DNA of 64,000 nt from Stenotrophomonas bentonitica (GCF_002887735.1 NZ_PKQP01000002.1:124001-188000), one strand, 5' to 3'. Positions 1-10,558 are shown, counted from the stretch's first letter. Made by a program: numbers and translations. Notes: generated by a model not told the origin, from the sequence alone.

Positions 1-614
1 ATGCGCTGTTCGTCGCCGAGACCGGCAACGCGCCACCGTATGCACGCTACCTGTTCCCGACGCTGGGCCATGACGGCATCGGCTGGTCCACGTTCGGCAT
101 CGATTTCAGCCACTACAGCAACTATCCGCTGGGCGCGAAGAAGGTGGACGAGGCAACACTGGCGCCGTTCGCCACGGGCTTCCAGCTGGTCAGCCTGGGC
201 ATGCGCCAGTTCGCCAAGGCCTCGGCCGAAGGCAAGCTGCATGGCGTGGCCGAAGAAGCCGGCCAGGCCGTGCAGGACGTGCCGCTCAATGCGCGCTGGC
301 GCGCCACCGTCACCTATGGCGTGTCGCAGTTCTGGTTCCAGGGCCAGCCGCCGGGCAATCCCGAGCCGATCGGCAGTGCGCTGATCGCCGAACTTGGCCC
401 GGACGAATTCCTGATCACCGCCCAGCACGCGCGGGTCACCCTGCACCCGGCCGGAGAGGCCACCGCGAACATGGTGCTCGATCGTGTCGAGGAAGGGTTC
501 TACAAGGATGGCCAGTGGCAGTTCCAGCGCAACTGGAACGGCGACCAGACCGATTACGGCTTGAACTTCACCACTGCGCCGCAGCTGCTCAAGGTCACGC
601 TGGCGACGTATTGA
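1..614 (+). CDS. GH35 family beta-galactosidase, C-terminal part (5' end outside window)
   Basis: Only the last 203 residues are present. The reading frame is open from base 3 and stops with TGA at 612-614. The visible part resembles the DUF5597 C-terminal region found on GH35 beta-galactosidases of xyloglucan clusters, with the stretch GHDGIGWSTFGIDFSHY near the left edge. The family removes terminal galactose from xyloglucan side chains, usually in the periplasm. A GH31 xylosidase follows 46 bases later and then a GH95 fucosidase, an order known from Cellvibrio and Xanthomonas xyloglucan loci. Catalytic residues lie outside the window, so the GH35 call rests on the C-terminal domain and context. 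Confidence 0.75.
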   Translation, partial: ALFVAETGNAPPYARYLFPTLGHDGIGWSTFGIDFSHYSNYPLGAKKVDEATLAPFATGFQLVSLGMRQFAKASAEGKLHGVAEEAGQAVQDVPLNARWRATVTYGVSQFWFQGQPPGNPEPIGSALIAELGPDEFLITAQHARVTLHPAGEATANMVLDRVEEGFYKDGQWQFQRNWNGDQTDYGLNFTTAPQLLKVTLATY

Positions 615-660
615 ACCGGGGGTGCCCGCACCCGCGCAACGAATGAGAAGGGAGCACTGA

Positions 661-3507
661 ATGCGTTACATGAGCGTACTGAGCGTGCCGCTGCTGGCAT
701 TGCTGGCGTCACCGGCGATGGCCCAGAGCCATCGCGTGCTGGACAACGGTGTGGTGGTGGTGCCGGCCCAGGCCGGCGCGGCCCAGGTCCGGCTGGAACT
801 GGTGGACGACAACATCGTGCGGGTCAGCGCCGATCCGGACGGCGACTTCAAGCGCACCCCCAGCCTGATGCGTGTCCCCGTGCAGGGGAAGCCGCGCTTC
901 ACGGTGGAGCAGGGCGGCGGCAACGTGCGCCTGGTTGCCGCCGGCATCAGCGCGGAGATCTCCGAAGCCGATGGCCATGTCAGCTTCCGCGATGCCGAAG
1001 GCAAGCCGCTGCTGGCCGAGCGCGCCGGTGGCCGCAGCTTCAGCCCGCTCAGCGTGGAAGGCAAGGCGTACTACAGCGTGCGCCAGCGCTTCGAGTCGCC
1101 CAGCGATGAGGCGATCTACGGGTTCGGCCAGCACCAGCAGGGCTGGATGAACCAGAAGGGGCGCGACGTCGAGCTGCTCCAGGGCAACATCGACATGGCG
1201 GTGCCGTTCATCGTCTCCAGCCGCAATTACGGTCTGCTCTGGGACAACAATGCGATCACCCGGCTGGGTGACCCGCGTGGGCTGCAGCCGCTGCAGTCTT
1301 CCCTTCAGGTGTTCGATGCCAAGGGCAAGGCCGGCGCCTTGACCGCCCGCTACATCGTCGATGGCAAGACCCGCGTCGAGCGTCGCGAGCCGGAGGTGAA
1401 CTACCAGTACATCAAGGACCTCACCGCGTTCCCGGCCAAGGGCAGGAACGCGGCTGCGGGTGGGCGCTCGCAGGTGGTCTGGGACGGCGCGATCGAGGCG
1501 AAGACCGCCGGTCGCCATACCTTCTCCCTGTACGGCAGCGAATACATCAAGCTGTATGTGGACGGCAAGCTGGTGATCGATCGCTGGCGCCAGAACTGGA
1601 ACCCGTGGCATCACGAGTTCGCGCTCGAACTCACGCCCGGCACCCGCCACCAGATCAAGGTCGAGTGGGACCTGATCGACCCCAGCTACATCGCGCTGCT
1701 GCACCGTGATCCGCTGCCGCAGGCCGAAGCGGCCGATCTCTCGCTGTGGTCCGAAGCCGGGCAGATGGTCGACTACTACGTGGTCGCCGGCGGCAACGCC
1801 GATCAGGTGATCGCCGGCTATCGCGAACTCACCGGCAAGGCCGTGATGCTGCCCAAGTGGGCGTACGGCTTCTGGCAGAGCCGCGAGCGTTACAAGAGCC
1901 AGGATGAACTCCTCGGCGTGCTGGACGAGTACCGCCGCCGCAAGCTGCCGATCGACAACATCGTACTGGACTGGTCGTACTGGCCGGAGGATGCCTGGGG
2001 CTCGCACGACTTCGACGCCACCCACTTCCCCGATCCGGGTGGCATGGTCAAGCACATCCATGACCAGCACGCGCAGGTCATGATTTCGGTGTGGCCGAAG
2101 TTCTACCCGACCACGGCCAACTACAAGGAACTGGACGCGGCCGGCTTCATGTACCAGCGCAACGTCGAGGTGGGCGAGCTGGACTGGATCGGCAAGGGCT
2201 ACAAGAACTCGTTCTATGATCCGTATGCGGCCAAGGCGCAGCAGATCTACTGGCGCCAGATCAACGAGAAGCTGAACAGCAAGGGCTTCGATGCCTGGTG
2301 GATGGACGCCGACGAACCGGACGTGCACTCCAATCTGGATATCGGTGAGCGCAAGGCACGTACCACGCCGACCGCGCTTGGCCCGTCCACCGAGTTCTTC
2401 AACTCGTATCCGCTGCCCCACACCCAGGGCGTGTATGAAGGGGATCGCGCCGCCGATGGCCAGCGTGTCTTCATCCTCTCGCGCAAGGGCTATGCCGGCA
2501 CCCAGCGCAACGCCGTGGCGGTGTGGAGCGGGGATATCGTGTCGCGCTGGGATGACATGCTCGAACAGGTCTCGGCCGGCGTGAATACCGCCATGTCCGG
2601 CCTGCCCAACTGGACCTTCGACATCGGCGGCTTCTCCACCGAGAAGCGGTATTCCGAAGAGGATCCGGCGCACCTGCCCGAGTGGCGCGAACTGAATACC
2701 CGCTGGTTCCAGTTCGGTGCGTTCGTGCCGCTGTTCCGCTCGCATGGGCAGTACCCGTTCCGTGAAATCTGGAACATCGCGCCGGAAGGCACGCCGTACT
2801 ACGACAGCATGGTGTACTACAGCCGCCTGCGTTACACGCTGCTGCCCTACATCTACACCCTGGCCGCGGACACGTGGCACCGCGACGGCAGCATCATGCG
2901 CGGCCTGCCGATGGACTTCCCGTCGGATCCGGCGGTCCGGGACATCAACGACCAGTACCTGTTCGGGCCATCGCTTCTGGTCGCCCCGGTCACCACGTTC
3001 GGCGCGACCTCGCGCAAGGTGTACCTGCCGGCCGGCACCACCTGGCTGGATTACTACACCGGCCAGCGCCTGCAGGGTGGCCAGACCATCGATGCCGCCG
3101 CGCCACTGGAACGCATCCCGCTGTACGTGCGCGCGGGCGCGATCATTCCAACCGGCCCGGTGCAGCAGTACGTGGATGAGCAGCCGGATGCGCCGCTGAC
3201 GGTGGTGGTCTACACCGGTGCGGACGGTGCCTTCTCGCTGTACGAGGACGACGGCCGCAGCTATGGCTATGAGAAGGGGCAGTTCAGTCGTATCCCGCTG
3301 CAGTGGAACCAGGCCACGCGCGAACTGCGCATCGGCAAGCGCGAAGGCCAGTGGAAGGGCATGCAGGCGCAGCGCACGATCCAGGTCCGCTTCGTGGATG
3401 GACTACGTGCCGATGCCGGTGCGCTGGCCCCGGCCATCGACCAGACCGTGCGCTACGACGGCAAGGCGGTGGTCGTGCCGCAGCGCAAGATGGCAGCCGC
3501 GCGCTGA
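661..3507 (+). CDS. GH31 alpha-xylosidase with PA14 insert, exported
   Basis: The 948-residue protein has an N-terminal signal peptide ending in AMA near residue 21. An N-terminal beta-sandwich is interrupted by a PA14-like domain at about residues 270-350, and the GH31 barrel follows. The motif WWMDADEPD places the catalytic nucleophile at Asp549, and WSGD gives the likely acid/base Asp625. A PA14 insert is typical of xyloglucan-active alpha-xylosidases such as Cellvibrio Xyl31A, which take xylose from the non-reducing end of oligosaccharides. An AGGGAG ribosome site precedes the ATG. The gene sits between GH35 and GH95 genes, which supports the xyloglucan assignment over a general alpha-glucosidase. 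Confidence 0.92.
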   Translation: MRYMSVLSVPLLALLASPAMAQSHRVLDNGVVVVPAQAGAAQVRLELVDDNIVRVSADPDGDFKRTPSLMRVPVQGKPRFTVEQGGGNVRLVAAGISAEISEADGHVSFRDAEGKPLLAERAGGRSFSPLSVEGKAYYSVRQRFESPSDEAIYGFGQHQQGWMNQKGRDVELLQGNIDMAVPFIVSSRNYGLLWDNNAITRLGDPRGLQPLQSSLQVFDAKGKAGALTARYIVDGKTRVERREPEVNYQYIKDLTAFPAKGRNAAAGGRSQVVWDGAIEAKTAGRHTFSLYGSEYIKLYVDGKLVIDRWRQNWNPWHHEFALELTPGTRHQIKVEWDLIDPSYIALLHRDPLPQAEAADLSLWSEAGQMVDYYVVAGGNADQVIAGYRELTGKAVMLPKWAYGFWQSRERYKSQDELLGVLDEYRRRKLPIDNIVLDWSYWPEDAWGSHDFDATHFPDPGGMVKHIHDQHAQVMISVWPKFYPTTANYKELDAAGFMYQRNVEVGELDWIGKGYKNSFYDPYAAKAQQIYWRQINEKLNSKGFDAWWMDADEPDVHSNLDIGERKARTTPTALGPSTEFFNSYPLPHTQGVYEGDRAADGQRVFILSRKGYAGTQRNAVAVWSGDIVSRWDDMLEQVSAGVNTAMSGLPNWTFDIGGFSTEKRYSEEDPAHLPEWRELNTRWFQFGAFVPLFRSHGQYPFREIWNIAPEGTPYYDSMVYYSRLRYTLLPYIYTLAADTWHRDGSIMRGLPMDFPSDPAVRDINDQYLFGPSLLVAPVTTFGATSRKVYLPAGTTWLDYYTGQRLQGGQTIDAAAPLERIPLYVRAGAIIPTGPVQQYVDEQPDAPLTVVVYTGADGAFSLYEDDGRSYGYEKGQFSRIPLQWNQATRELRIGKREGQWKGMQAQRTIQVRFVDGLRADAGALAPAIDQTVRYDGKAVVVPQRKMAAAR

Positions 3508-3608
3508 TCGCCTACGATGCGGATGACTACCGGTGGACATTTCGCCTTGGAGGGCGTTGAAGTGGCAGCAGGCAGCGCGGGCAAGCCAATGCAGAGCAGG
3601 GTGATGCT

Positions 3609-5987
3609 GTGGAACTGAGCCGTCGCGGTCTGTTCAAAGCGCTCGGGGCCGGGCTGACCCTGTCCGCGACCGGGTGGTCGGCGCAGGCCGGTGCGGTGCC
3701 AGGGGCTGCAGCGCGGGGCGACGCCGCTGGGGCGACAGGCGACGCCCTGCAGCTCTGGTACCGCGCGCCCGCCACCGAGTGGGTGCAGGCGCTGCCGACC
3801 GGGAACGGTCGATTGGGCGCGATGGTCTGGGGCGGAGTCGCGCACGAACGGATCGGCCTCAACGAGGACACCCTGTATGCCGGGGGGCCCTACGATGCGA
3901 CCAGTCCGGAGGCCCTGGCAGCCCTGCCGGAGGTGCGCGCGCTGGTCTTCGCCGGGCGTTACGCCGAGGCCGAAGCATTGGCCGACGCAAAGCTGCTGTC
4001 GCGGCCTGCCAAGCAGATGCCGTATCAGCCGCTGGCCGATCTGCTGCTGGATTTCGACCGTGCCGACCATATCGACGGGTATCGCCGGTCGCTGGATCTG
4101 GACACGGCCGTGGCGACCACCGAATTCCGCAGCGGCGGCGCCTGGCACCGGCGCGAGGTGTTCGTGTCCGAACCGGACCAGTGCATCGTGGTGCGGCTCA
4201 GCGCCGACCTGCCGGGCCGGGTCTCGCTGCGGCTGGGCGTGGACAGCCCGCAGGCGGGCGAGGTAGCCGCCGACGAGGGCGGTCTGCTGTTCCACGGGCA
4301 CAATGCGGGCTTCGCCGGTGTTGAAGGCAGGCTGCGCTTTGCGCTGCGGGTGCAGCCGCGACTGCGCGGTGGCACGCTGCGGGTCGCACGCGATCGCCTG
4401 CAGGTGGAAGGTGCCGACGAACTGGTGCTGGTGCTGACGGCCGCCACCAGCTTCCGCCGTTTCGACGACGTCAGTGGGGATCCGCAGGCGCTCACCGCGG
4501 CGCACCAGTCGCAGGCTGATGCCCATGATTATCCGGCGCTGCTGGCGCGCCATCTGGCCGCGCACCAGGCGCTGTTCCGGCGCGTGTCGATCGATCTGGG
4601 CAGCACGCCGGCCGCGCAGCTGCCGACCGATCAGCGCGTGCAGGCCTTCGCCAGCGGCAACGATCCGGCGCTGGCCGCCCTGTATCACCAGTATGGGCGC
4701 TACCTGTTGATCTGCAGTTCGCGGCCCGGCTCGCAGCCGGCCAACCTGCAGGGCGTGTGGAACGACCTCATGGCACCACCGTGGGAGAGCAAGTACACGA
4801 TCAACATCAATACCGAAATGAACTACTGGCCCAGCGAGGCCAATGCGCTGCACGAATGCGTGCAGCCGCTGGAGGAGATGCTGTTCGACCTGGCCCGCAC
4901 CGGCGCGGTCACGGCGCGTCGCATCTACGATGCCCCGGGCTGGGTGGTGCACAACAATACCGACCTGTGGCGCCAGGCGGGCCCGATCGACGGCGCGCAG
5001 TGGAGCCTGTGGCCGATGGGCGGTGTCTGGCTGCTGCAGCAGCTGTGGGACCGCTGGGATTACGGCCGCGATCCAGCCTATCTGCGCCGGATCCATCCGC
5101 TGTTCAAGGGTGCCGCCGAGTTTTTCGTGGCCACCCTGCAGCGCGACCCGAACACCGGCGCGATGGTCACCAATCCCTCGATCTCGCCTGAGAACCAGCA
5201 TCCGTTCGGGGCGGCGATATGCGCCGGCCCGGCGATGGACGCGCAGTTGCTGCGCGATCTGTTCGCGCAGTGCATCCAGATCAGTACAGCCCTCGGTGTC
5301 GATACGGCCTTCGCTGCGCAGTTGAAGACGCTGCGCGCGCAGTTGCCTGCCGATCGGATCGGCAAGGCCGGGCAGCTGCAGGAGTGGCAGCAGGACTGGG
5401 ACATGGAGGCGCCGGAAATGCACCACCGGCATGTCTCGCATCTGTATGCGCTGCACCCTTCCAGCCAGATCAACATCCGCGACACCCCCGCACTGGCGGC
5501 TGCGGCCAAGCGTTCGCTGCAGATCCGCGGCGACGAGGCGACGGGCTGGGGCATCGGCTGGCGGCTCAACCTGTGGGCGCGGCTGGGCGACGGCGAGCAC
5601 GCGCTGCAGATCCTGAAGATGCTGCTCTCGCCCGAGCGCACCTACCCGAACCTGTTCGACGCGCATCCGCCGTTCCAGATCGACGGCAATTTCGGCGGCA
5701 CGGCGGGCATCACCGAAATGCTGCTGCAGAGCTGGGGCGGGTCGATCTTCCTGCTGCCTGCCTTGCCGCAGGCCTGGCCCGACGGCCAGGTGCGTGGCCT
5801 GCGCGTGCGCAACGCGGCCGGCGTGGACCTGCACTGGCGCGATGGCCGGCTGCAATCGGCCCTGCTGCGCAGTGAGCGCGGGGGCACCTATCAACTCGTG
5901 CATGGCGACAGCACGCTGACCGTGGCGCTGCGCGCCGGCGGCCAGCAGCGCATCGGCCTGCGCGGCAACCAACTGGTGAAGCAATGA
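3609..5987 (+). CDS. GH95 alpha-L-fucosidase with Tat signal
   Basis: The 792-residue protein starts at GTG 3609; no ATG lies nearby in frame. Its N-terminus has SRRGLFK followed by a hydrophobic stretch, a good twin-arginine export signal, so the enzyme probably folds before reaching the periplasm. The GH95 core motif NINTEMNYWP gives Asn399 and Asn401, matching the water-activating asparagines of Bifidobacterium AfcA, and SPEN gives the likely general acid Glu528. GH95 enzymes release alpha-1,2-linked fucose from fucogalacto-xyloglucan. The TGA overlaps the ATG of xylB by 4 bases, tying the exported hydrolase to cytoplasmic xylose catabolism. Confidence 0.92.
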   Translation: MELSRRGLFKALGAGLTLSATGWSAQAGAVPGAAARGDAAGATGDALQLWYRAPATEWVQALPTGNGRLGAMVWGGVAHERIGLNEDTLYAGGPYDATSPEALAALPEVRALVFAGRYAEAEALADAKLLSRPAKQMPYQPLADLLLDFDRADHIDGYRRSLDLDTAVATTEFRSGGAWHRREVFVSEPDQCIVVRLSADLPGRVSLRLGVDSPQAGEVAADEGGLLFHGHNAGFAGVEGRLRFALRVQPRLRGGTLRVARDRLQVEGADELVLVLTAATSFRRFDDVSGDPQALTAAHQSQADAHDYPALLARHLAAHQALFRRVSIDLGSTPAAQLPTDQRVQAFASGNDPALAALYHQYGRYLLICSSRPGSQPANLQGVWNDLMAPPWESKYTININTEMNYWPSEANALHECVQPLEEMLFDLARTGAVTARRIYDAPGWVVHNNTDLWRQAGPIDGAQWSLWPMGGVWLLQQLWDRWDYGRDPAYLRRIHPLFKGAAEFFVATLQRDPNTGAMVTNPSISPENQHPFGAAICAGPAMDAQLLRDLFAQCIQISTALGVDTAFAAQLKTLRAQLPADRIGKAGQLQEWQQDWDMEAPEMHHRHVSHLYALHPSSQINIRDTPALAAAAKRSLQIRGDEATGWGIGWRLNLWARLGDGEHALQILKMLLSPERTYPNLFDAHPPFQIDGNFGGTAGITEMLLQSWGGSIFLLPALPQAWPDGQVRGLRVRNAAGVDLHWRDGRLQSALLRSERGGTYQLVHGDSTLTVALRAGGQQRIGLRGNQLVKQ

Positions 5988-7507
5988 GTCTGTATGCAGG
6001 GCTGGATGTCGGCACCCAGAGCGTCAAGCTGCTGGCCTATGACCCGGCGCTGGGCGAGGTGGTGGCCACGGTCGCCCGGCCGATGCAGCTGGTCAGCCAC
6101 GACGATGGCACCCGCGAGCAGCAGGCGCAGTGGTGGATCGATGGCATCATCGCCTGCTTCGCCGAGCTCACGGCCGCGCAGCGTGGCCGCATCCGGGCGA
6201 TCGGCGTTTCCGGCCAGCAGCACGGCTTCGTCCCGATCAACGCACGTGGCGAGGTGATCGCCCCGGTGAAGCTGTGGTGCGATACCAGTACCGCGGCGGA
6301 CTGCGAGCCGATCATGGCGGCCGTGGGCGGCACCGCCGCCTGCATCGCGCTGGCCGGCAATCCCATCCTCGCCGGTTACACCGCCTCCAAGCTGCCCTGG
6401 ACGCGCCGCCATCGTGCGCAGGCCTATGCGGAACTGGACGGCATCCTGCTGCCGCACGACTACATCAACTTCTGGCTGACCGGGCAGCGTTACGCCGAGT
6501 ACGGTGATGCATCCGGCACCGGCTGGCTGGACGTGCGCCAGCGGCGCTGGTCACCCGAACTGCTGCAGGCGATCGACCCGCAGCGCGACCTGGCCGCGCT
6601 GCTGTCGCCGCTGGTTCCTCTGGAAACGACCTTCCCCCTGGCGCCGCGGATCGCCGCACTGCTGGGTCTGCCGGCCGACGTGCAGGTCTCCACCGGCGGC
6701 GGCGACAACATGATGGCGGCGCTGGGCACCGGCAATGTTGCAGCAGGGCGGCTGACCATGAGCCTGGGCACGTCCGGCACGCTGTTCGCGTATGCCGACC
6801 ACCCGGTGGTCGACGACGCCGGACGCTGGGCTGCGTTCTGCTCCTCCAGTGGCGGTTGGTTGCCGCTGATCTGCACCATGAACTGCACCGTCGCCACCGA
6901 GCGCATGGCGACGCTGTTCGACCTCCCGCGCGGCGGTGGCGAGGCGCTGATGGCGCAGACCGAACCCGGCGCCGGCGGGCTGGTGATGCTGCCGTACTTC
7001 AACGGCGAGCGCACCCCCGACCTGCCCAACGCGCGCGCCTGCCTGCACGGCATGGACCTGCACAACACCACGCCGGCGCACTTCTATCGCGCCGCGATGG
7101 AAGGCGCCACCTACAGCCTGCGCAACGGCTATGACGCCTTCACCAGCGCGGGCCTGTCCTTCGACACCGTGCTGCTCACCGGCGGCGGCAGCAACAGTGC
7201 GGCATGGCGGCAATTGATCGCCGATGTGTTCGATCTGTCGGTGAAGGTGCCCACCCAGGCTGAAGGCGCGGCCTTCGGCGCGGCGCTGCAGGCGCTGTGG
7301 GCCTCGCAGCACGGGCAGGGCGGAAGCGACAGCCTGGCCGCAACCGTCGATGCGCATGTGCGTTTCGATGCGGCGCTGTCGGCCACCCCGGATCCGCACA
7401 CTGTGCCGCGTTACGCAGAACACTACCGGCGTTTCCTCCACCATCTTTCCGAGGTTGGTCCGCTGCTGCGCACCGACCCGTCACCACCGCAAGGATCCGA
7501 GCAATGA
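5984..7507 (+). CDS. xylB: xylulokinase
   Basis: This 507-residue FGGY-family sugar kinase has the N-terminal ATP/sugar fold ([15 protein letters not shown]), the substrate region GVSGQQHG and the second-domain motif STGGGDNMM. It phosphorylates D-xylulose to xylulose 5-phosphate in the cytoplasm. Other FGGY kinases are excluded mainly by context: the next gene is xylose isomerase, and the two overlap by 4 bases (ATGA). The start also overlaps the GH95 stop by 4 bases, so translation of the hydrolase, kinase and isomerase is probably coupled. Confidence 0.94.
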   Translation: MSLYAGLDVGTQSVKLLAYDPALGEVVATVARPMQLVSHDDGTREQQAQWWIDGIIACFAELTAAQRGRIRAIGVSGQQHGFVPINARGEVIAPVKLWCDTSTAADCEPIMAAVGGTAACIALAGNPILAGYTASKLPWTRRHRAQAYAELDGILLPHDYINFWLTGQRYAEYGDASGTGWLDVRQRRWSPELLQAIDPQRDLAALLSPLVPLETTFPLAPRIAALLGLPADVQVSTGGGDNMMAALGTGNVAAGRLTMSLGTSGTLFAYADHPVVDDAGRWAAFCSSSGGWLPLICTMNCTVATERMATLFDLPRGGGEALMAQTEPGAGGLVMLPYFNGERTPDLPNARACLHGMDLHNTTPAHFYRAAMEGATYSLRNGYDAFTSAGLSFDTVLLTGGGSNSAAWRQLIADVFDLSVKVPTQAEGAAFGAALQALWASQHGQGGSDSLAATVDAHVRFDAALSATPDPHTVPRYAEHYRRFLHHLSEVGPLLRTDPSPPQGSEQ

Positions 7508-8844
7508 GCACCTCCGTTTACATCGGCGCAAAGGAATACTTCCCCGGCATCGGCCGCATCCCGTTCGAGGGACGCGACTCGGACAATCCGCTGGCCTACA
7601 AGGTGTACGACGCGGACAAGCGCGTGGGCGGCAAGACCATGGCCGAGCACCTGCGCTTCGCGGTGGCGTACTGGCACAGCTTCTGCGCGAGCGGGCATGA
7701 CCCGTTCGGCCCGGGCACCCGGGTGTATCCGTGGGACGCAGGCAATACCCCGCTGGCGCGCGCGGAAGCCAAGGCCGATGCCGCGTTCGAATTCATCACC
7801 AAGCTGGGCGTGCCGTACTACTGCTTCCATGACATCGATCTGGCGCCGGACGCCGACGATATCACCGAGTACGAGGCCAACCTGCAGCACATGGTCGGCA
7901 TTGCCGGCGAGCGCCAGAAGGCGACCGGGGTCAAGCTGCTGTGGGGCACCGCCAACCTGTTCTCGCACCCGCGCTACATGAATGGTGCCTCGACCAATCC
8001 GGACTTCGCCGTGGTTGCCCGCGCCGCGGTGCAGGTCAAGGCCGCGCTGGAGGCCACCGTGGCCCTGGGCGGCGAAAACTACGTGTTCTGGGGCGGTCGC
8101 GAGGGTTATGCCTGCCTGTACAACACCGACATGAAGCGCGAGAAGGACAACATGGCGCGCTTCCTCACGCTGGCCCGCGACCACGGGCGCAGCATCGGCT
8201 TCACCGGCAATTTCCTGATCGAGCCCAAGCCGATGGAGCCGATGAACCACCAGTACGATTTCGACAGCGCCACCGTGGTCGGCTTCCTGCGCGAGCACGG
8301 CCTGGACAAGGATTTCAAACTCAACATCGAGGCCAACCATGCCACGTTGTCGGGGCATACCTTTGCCCATGACCTGCAGGTCGCCTCCGATGCCGGCCTG
8401 CTCGGCAGCATCGACGCCAACCGCGGCAACCCGCAGAACGGCTGGGACACCGATCAGTTCCCGACCGACCTGTACGACACCGTCGGGGCGATGCTGGTCG
8501 TGCTGCGCCAGGGTGGCCTGGCCCCGGGCGGGTTCAACTTCGATGCCAAGGTGCGCCGCGAGTCGTCCGCGCCGGAAGATCTGTTCGAGGCCCACATCGG
8601 CGGCATGGATGCGTTCGCACGCGGCCTGGAGGTGGCGCATGCCCTGATCGAGACCTCGCCGCTGGAAGGCTGGCGCCAGGATCGCTACGCCAGTTTCAGC
8701 AGCGGCGCCGGTGCCGAGTTCGCTGCCGGTCGCAGCAGCCTGGATGCGCTGCGCAGCCTGGCGCTGGCCCAAGGGGAACCGCAGCAGCGCAGCGGCCGCC
8801 AGGAAAGGTATGAGAACCTGATCAACCAGTACCTGCTGCGCTGA
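7504..8844 (+). CDS. xylA: xylose isomerase
   Basis: The 446-residue class II xylose isomerase interconverts D-xylose and D-xylulose. Motifs include YYCFHDID with the catalytic His109, the metal-site segment [12 protein letters not shown], and [15 protein letters not shown]. The ATG at 7504 overlaps the xylB stop. The frame is open further upstream inside xylB, but the protein aligns from [13 protein letters not shown], so the overlapped ATG was chosen. A sugar porter follows 31 bases later, making a xylB-xylA-transporter unit. Confidence 0.96.
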   Translation: MSTSVYIGAKEYFPGIGRIPFEGRDSDNPLAYKVYDADKRVGGKTMAEHLRFAVAYWHSFCASGHDPFGPGTRVYPWDAGNTPLARAEAKADAAFEFITKLGVPYYCFHDIDLAPDADDITEYEANLQHMVGIAGERQKATGVKLLWGTANLFSHPRYMNGASTNPDFAVVARAAVQVKAALEATVALGGENYVFWGGREGYACLYNTDMKREKDNMARFLTLARDHGRSIGFTGNFLIEPKPMEPMNHQYDFDSATVVGFLREHGLDKDFKLNIEANHATLSGHTFAHDLQVASDAGLLGSIDANRGNPQNGWDTDQFPTDLYDTVGAMLVVLRQGGLAPGGFNFDAKVRRESSAPEDLFEAHIGGMDAFARGLEVAHALIETSPLEGWRQDRYASFSSGAGAEFAAGRSSLDALRSLALAQGEPQQRSGRQERYENLINQYLLR

Positions 8845-8875
8845 CCCGCCGTCCCCTTCCGACCCAGGTATCACC

Positions 8876-10306
8876 ATGTCCAGTGCTTCGCTCAGCAGTA
8901 CCCGCGCCGGCAGCGGCGAGAACACCGGCTTCATCGTCCTGATCAGCTGCGTGGCCACCATCGGTGGCTTCCTGTTCGGGTTCGACAGCGGCGTGATCAA
9001 TGGCACCGTCGATGGCCTCAAGGACACCTTCCAGTCCAGTTCGGCCGGGATCGGTTTCGAGGTCGCCTCGATGCTGCTCGGTTGCGCCATCGGTGCGTTT
9101 TTCGCCGGGCGCCTCGGCGACCGGCTCGGCCGCCGGGGGGTACTGATCATCGCCGCGGTGATGTTCCTGTTCTCCGCGCTTGGCGCGGGCGCGGCGCACA
9201 GCTCCACGGTGTTCATCATCGCCCGGGTGATCGGCGGCTTCGCGGTCGGCGCGGCCAGCGTGATGTCGCCGGCCTACATCGCCGAGGTGGCATCGGCCCG
9301 TTACCGCGGGCGGCTGGCCACGGTGCAGCAGATCGCGATCATCAGCGGCCTGTTCTGTGCCTTCCTGAGCAACTACCTGCTGGCCAAGGCGGCCGGGGCC
9401 TCCACCCAGGAACTCTGGCTGGGCCAGGCGGCATGGCGCTGGATGTTCTGGATGCAGGCCATTCCCTCGCTGCTGTTCCTGGGCCTGCTGCTGGTGATCC
9501 CGGAGAGCCCGCGCTTTCTGGTGGTCAAAGGGCGCCGTGACCAGGCCCTGGCGGTGCTGACCCGCCTGTACGGACCGGCCGAGGCGCAGGCCAAGATCAC
9601 CGAGATCGAAGGCTCGCTGTCCCAGGACCAGCACCGGCCAACCTTCTCTGACCTGATCAGCAGGAGCACCGGCAAGCTGCGCCCGATCGTCTGGATCGGT
9701 ATCGGCCTGGCCGTGTTCCAGCAGCTGGTCGGCATCAATGTCGTCTTCTACTACGGCGCGGTGCTGTGGCAGGCGGTGGGCTTCTCGGAGAATGACGCGC
9801 TGCTGATCAATGTGCTGTCCGGCGCGCTCAGCATCGGCGCCTGCCTGATCACCGTGGTCCTGATCGATCGCATCGGCCGCAAGCCTTTGCTGTGGGTGGG
9901 CTCGGTCGGCATGGCGATCTCCCTGGCGCTGGTCACCATCGCCTTTGCCAGCGGCTCGCTGGATACCGCCGGCAAGCTGCAGCTGACCGACAACATGGGC
10001 GTGCTGGCGCTGGTGGCGGCCAATGTCTACGTGATCTTCTTCAACATGTCCTGGGGCCCGGTCATGTGGGTGATGCTGGGCGAGATGTTCCCCAACCAGA
10101 TCCGTGGTTCGGGGCTGGCGGTGGCCGGTGCCGCGCAGTGGACCTCCAATTTCGCGATCACCGTGTCCTTCCCGATCCTGCTGGGCAGCATCGGCCTGGC
10201 CGGGGCCTACGGCATCTATACGGTCGCGGCGGTGATCTCGGTGTTCTTCGTGCTGCGCTTTGTGAAGGAGACCAAGGGCAAGGAACTGGAGCAGATGGAA
10301 GGCTGA
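8876..10306 (+). CDS. MFS sugar porter, probable xylose:proton symporter
   Basis: This 476-residue protein is a sugar-porter-family MFS transporter with about 12 membrane segments. It has the family marks GFDSGVINGT in the first segment, RLGDRLGRRG in the first loop, PESPRFL before the central loop and DRIGRKPLL in the second half. Xylose specificity is inferred from its place directly after xylA; the family also includes glucose, arabinose and galactose carriers. A strong terminator lies about 105 bases downstream, so this is likely the last gene of the locus. Confidence 0.88.
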   Translation: MSSASLSSTRAGSGENTGFIVLISCVATIGGFLFGFDSGVINGTVDGLKDTFQSSSAGIGFEVASMLLGCAIGAFFAGRLGDRLGRRGVLIIAAVMFLFSALGAGAAHSSTVFIIARVIGGFAVGAASVMSPAYIAEVASARYRGRLATVQQIAIISGLFCAFLSNYLLAKAAGASTQELWLGQAAWRWMFWMQAIPSLLFLGLLLVIPESPRFLVVKGRRDQALAVLTRLYGPAEAQAKITEIEGSLSQDQHRPTFSDLISRSTGKLRPIVWIGIGLAVFQQLVGINVVFYYGAVLWQAVGFSENDALLINVLSGALSIGACLITVVLIDRIGRKPLLWVGSVGMAISLALVTIAFASGSLDTAGKLQLTDNMGVLALVAANVYVIFFNMSWGPVMWVMLGEMFPNQIRGSGLAVAGAAQWTSNFAITVSFPILLGSIGLAGAYGIYTVAAVISVFFVLRFVKETKGKELEQMEG

Positions 10307-10409
10307 ACCCCTTCGGAGGTGGCCGGAAGCGTCAGGAAGCCTGGCCGGGGAGGGTGCTCCCCGGCCGATGTCTGCCACGGTGCACGCCGCCAGCCGGGAC
10401 CCTGAACGC

Positions 10410-10437
10410 AAAAAACCCCGCCGTGGCGGGGTTTTTG
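10410..10437. terminator. bidirectional rho-independent terminator
   Basis: The perfect inverted repeat AAAAACCCCGCC / GGCGGGGTTTTT has A and T runs on both sides. It can end the xylose operon on the plus strand and the tRNA-Glu transcript on the minus strand. Confidence 0.88.
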
Positions 10438-10454
10438 GCTATCTGCACCGCGAC

Positions 10455-10529
10455 TGGTGCTCCCTAGGGGACTCGAACCCCTGTTTTAGCCTTGAGAGGG
10501 CCACGTCCTAACCTCTAGACGAAGGGAGC
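10455..10529 (-). tRNA. tRNA-Glu (anticodon CTC), CCA encoded
   Basis: Read on the minus strand, the gene has a 7-bp acceptor stem (GCTCCCT with AGGGAGC), a D-arm beginning TCGTCTAGAGG, the anticodon loop CCTCTCA with CTC, and a T-arm with GGTTCGAGTCC. The 3' CCA is encoded (TGG at 10455-10457 on the plus strand). The TCGTCTAGAGG segment is characteristic of bacterial tRNA-Glu. The gene stands alone between convergent xylose genes and pcnB. Confidence 0.95.
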
Positions 10530-10558
10530 AGGCTTTGTCGCGAACTGCGCAGCGCGCT

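Noticed and set aside
709..2880. Open frame of 723 codons on the minus strand
   Set aside because: It is antisense to the GH31 gene and has no recognisable motif.
3453..5984. Open frame of 843 codons on the minus strand
   Set aside because: It is the antisense shadow of the GH95 gene, which has clear catalytic motifs on the plus strand.
10455..10529. tRNA-Glu as an attachment site of an integrated element
   Set aside because: No integrase, no duplicated tRNA 3' end and only housekeeping or catabolic genes on both sides.
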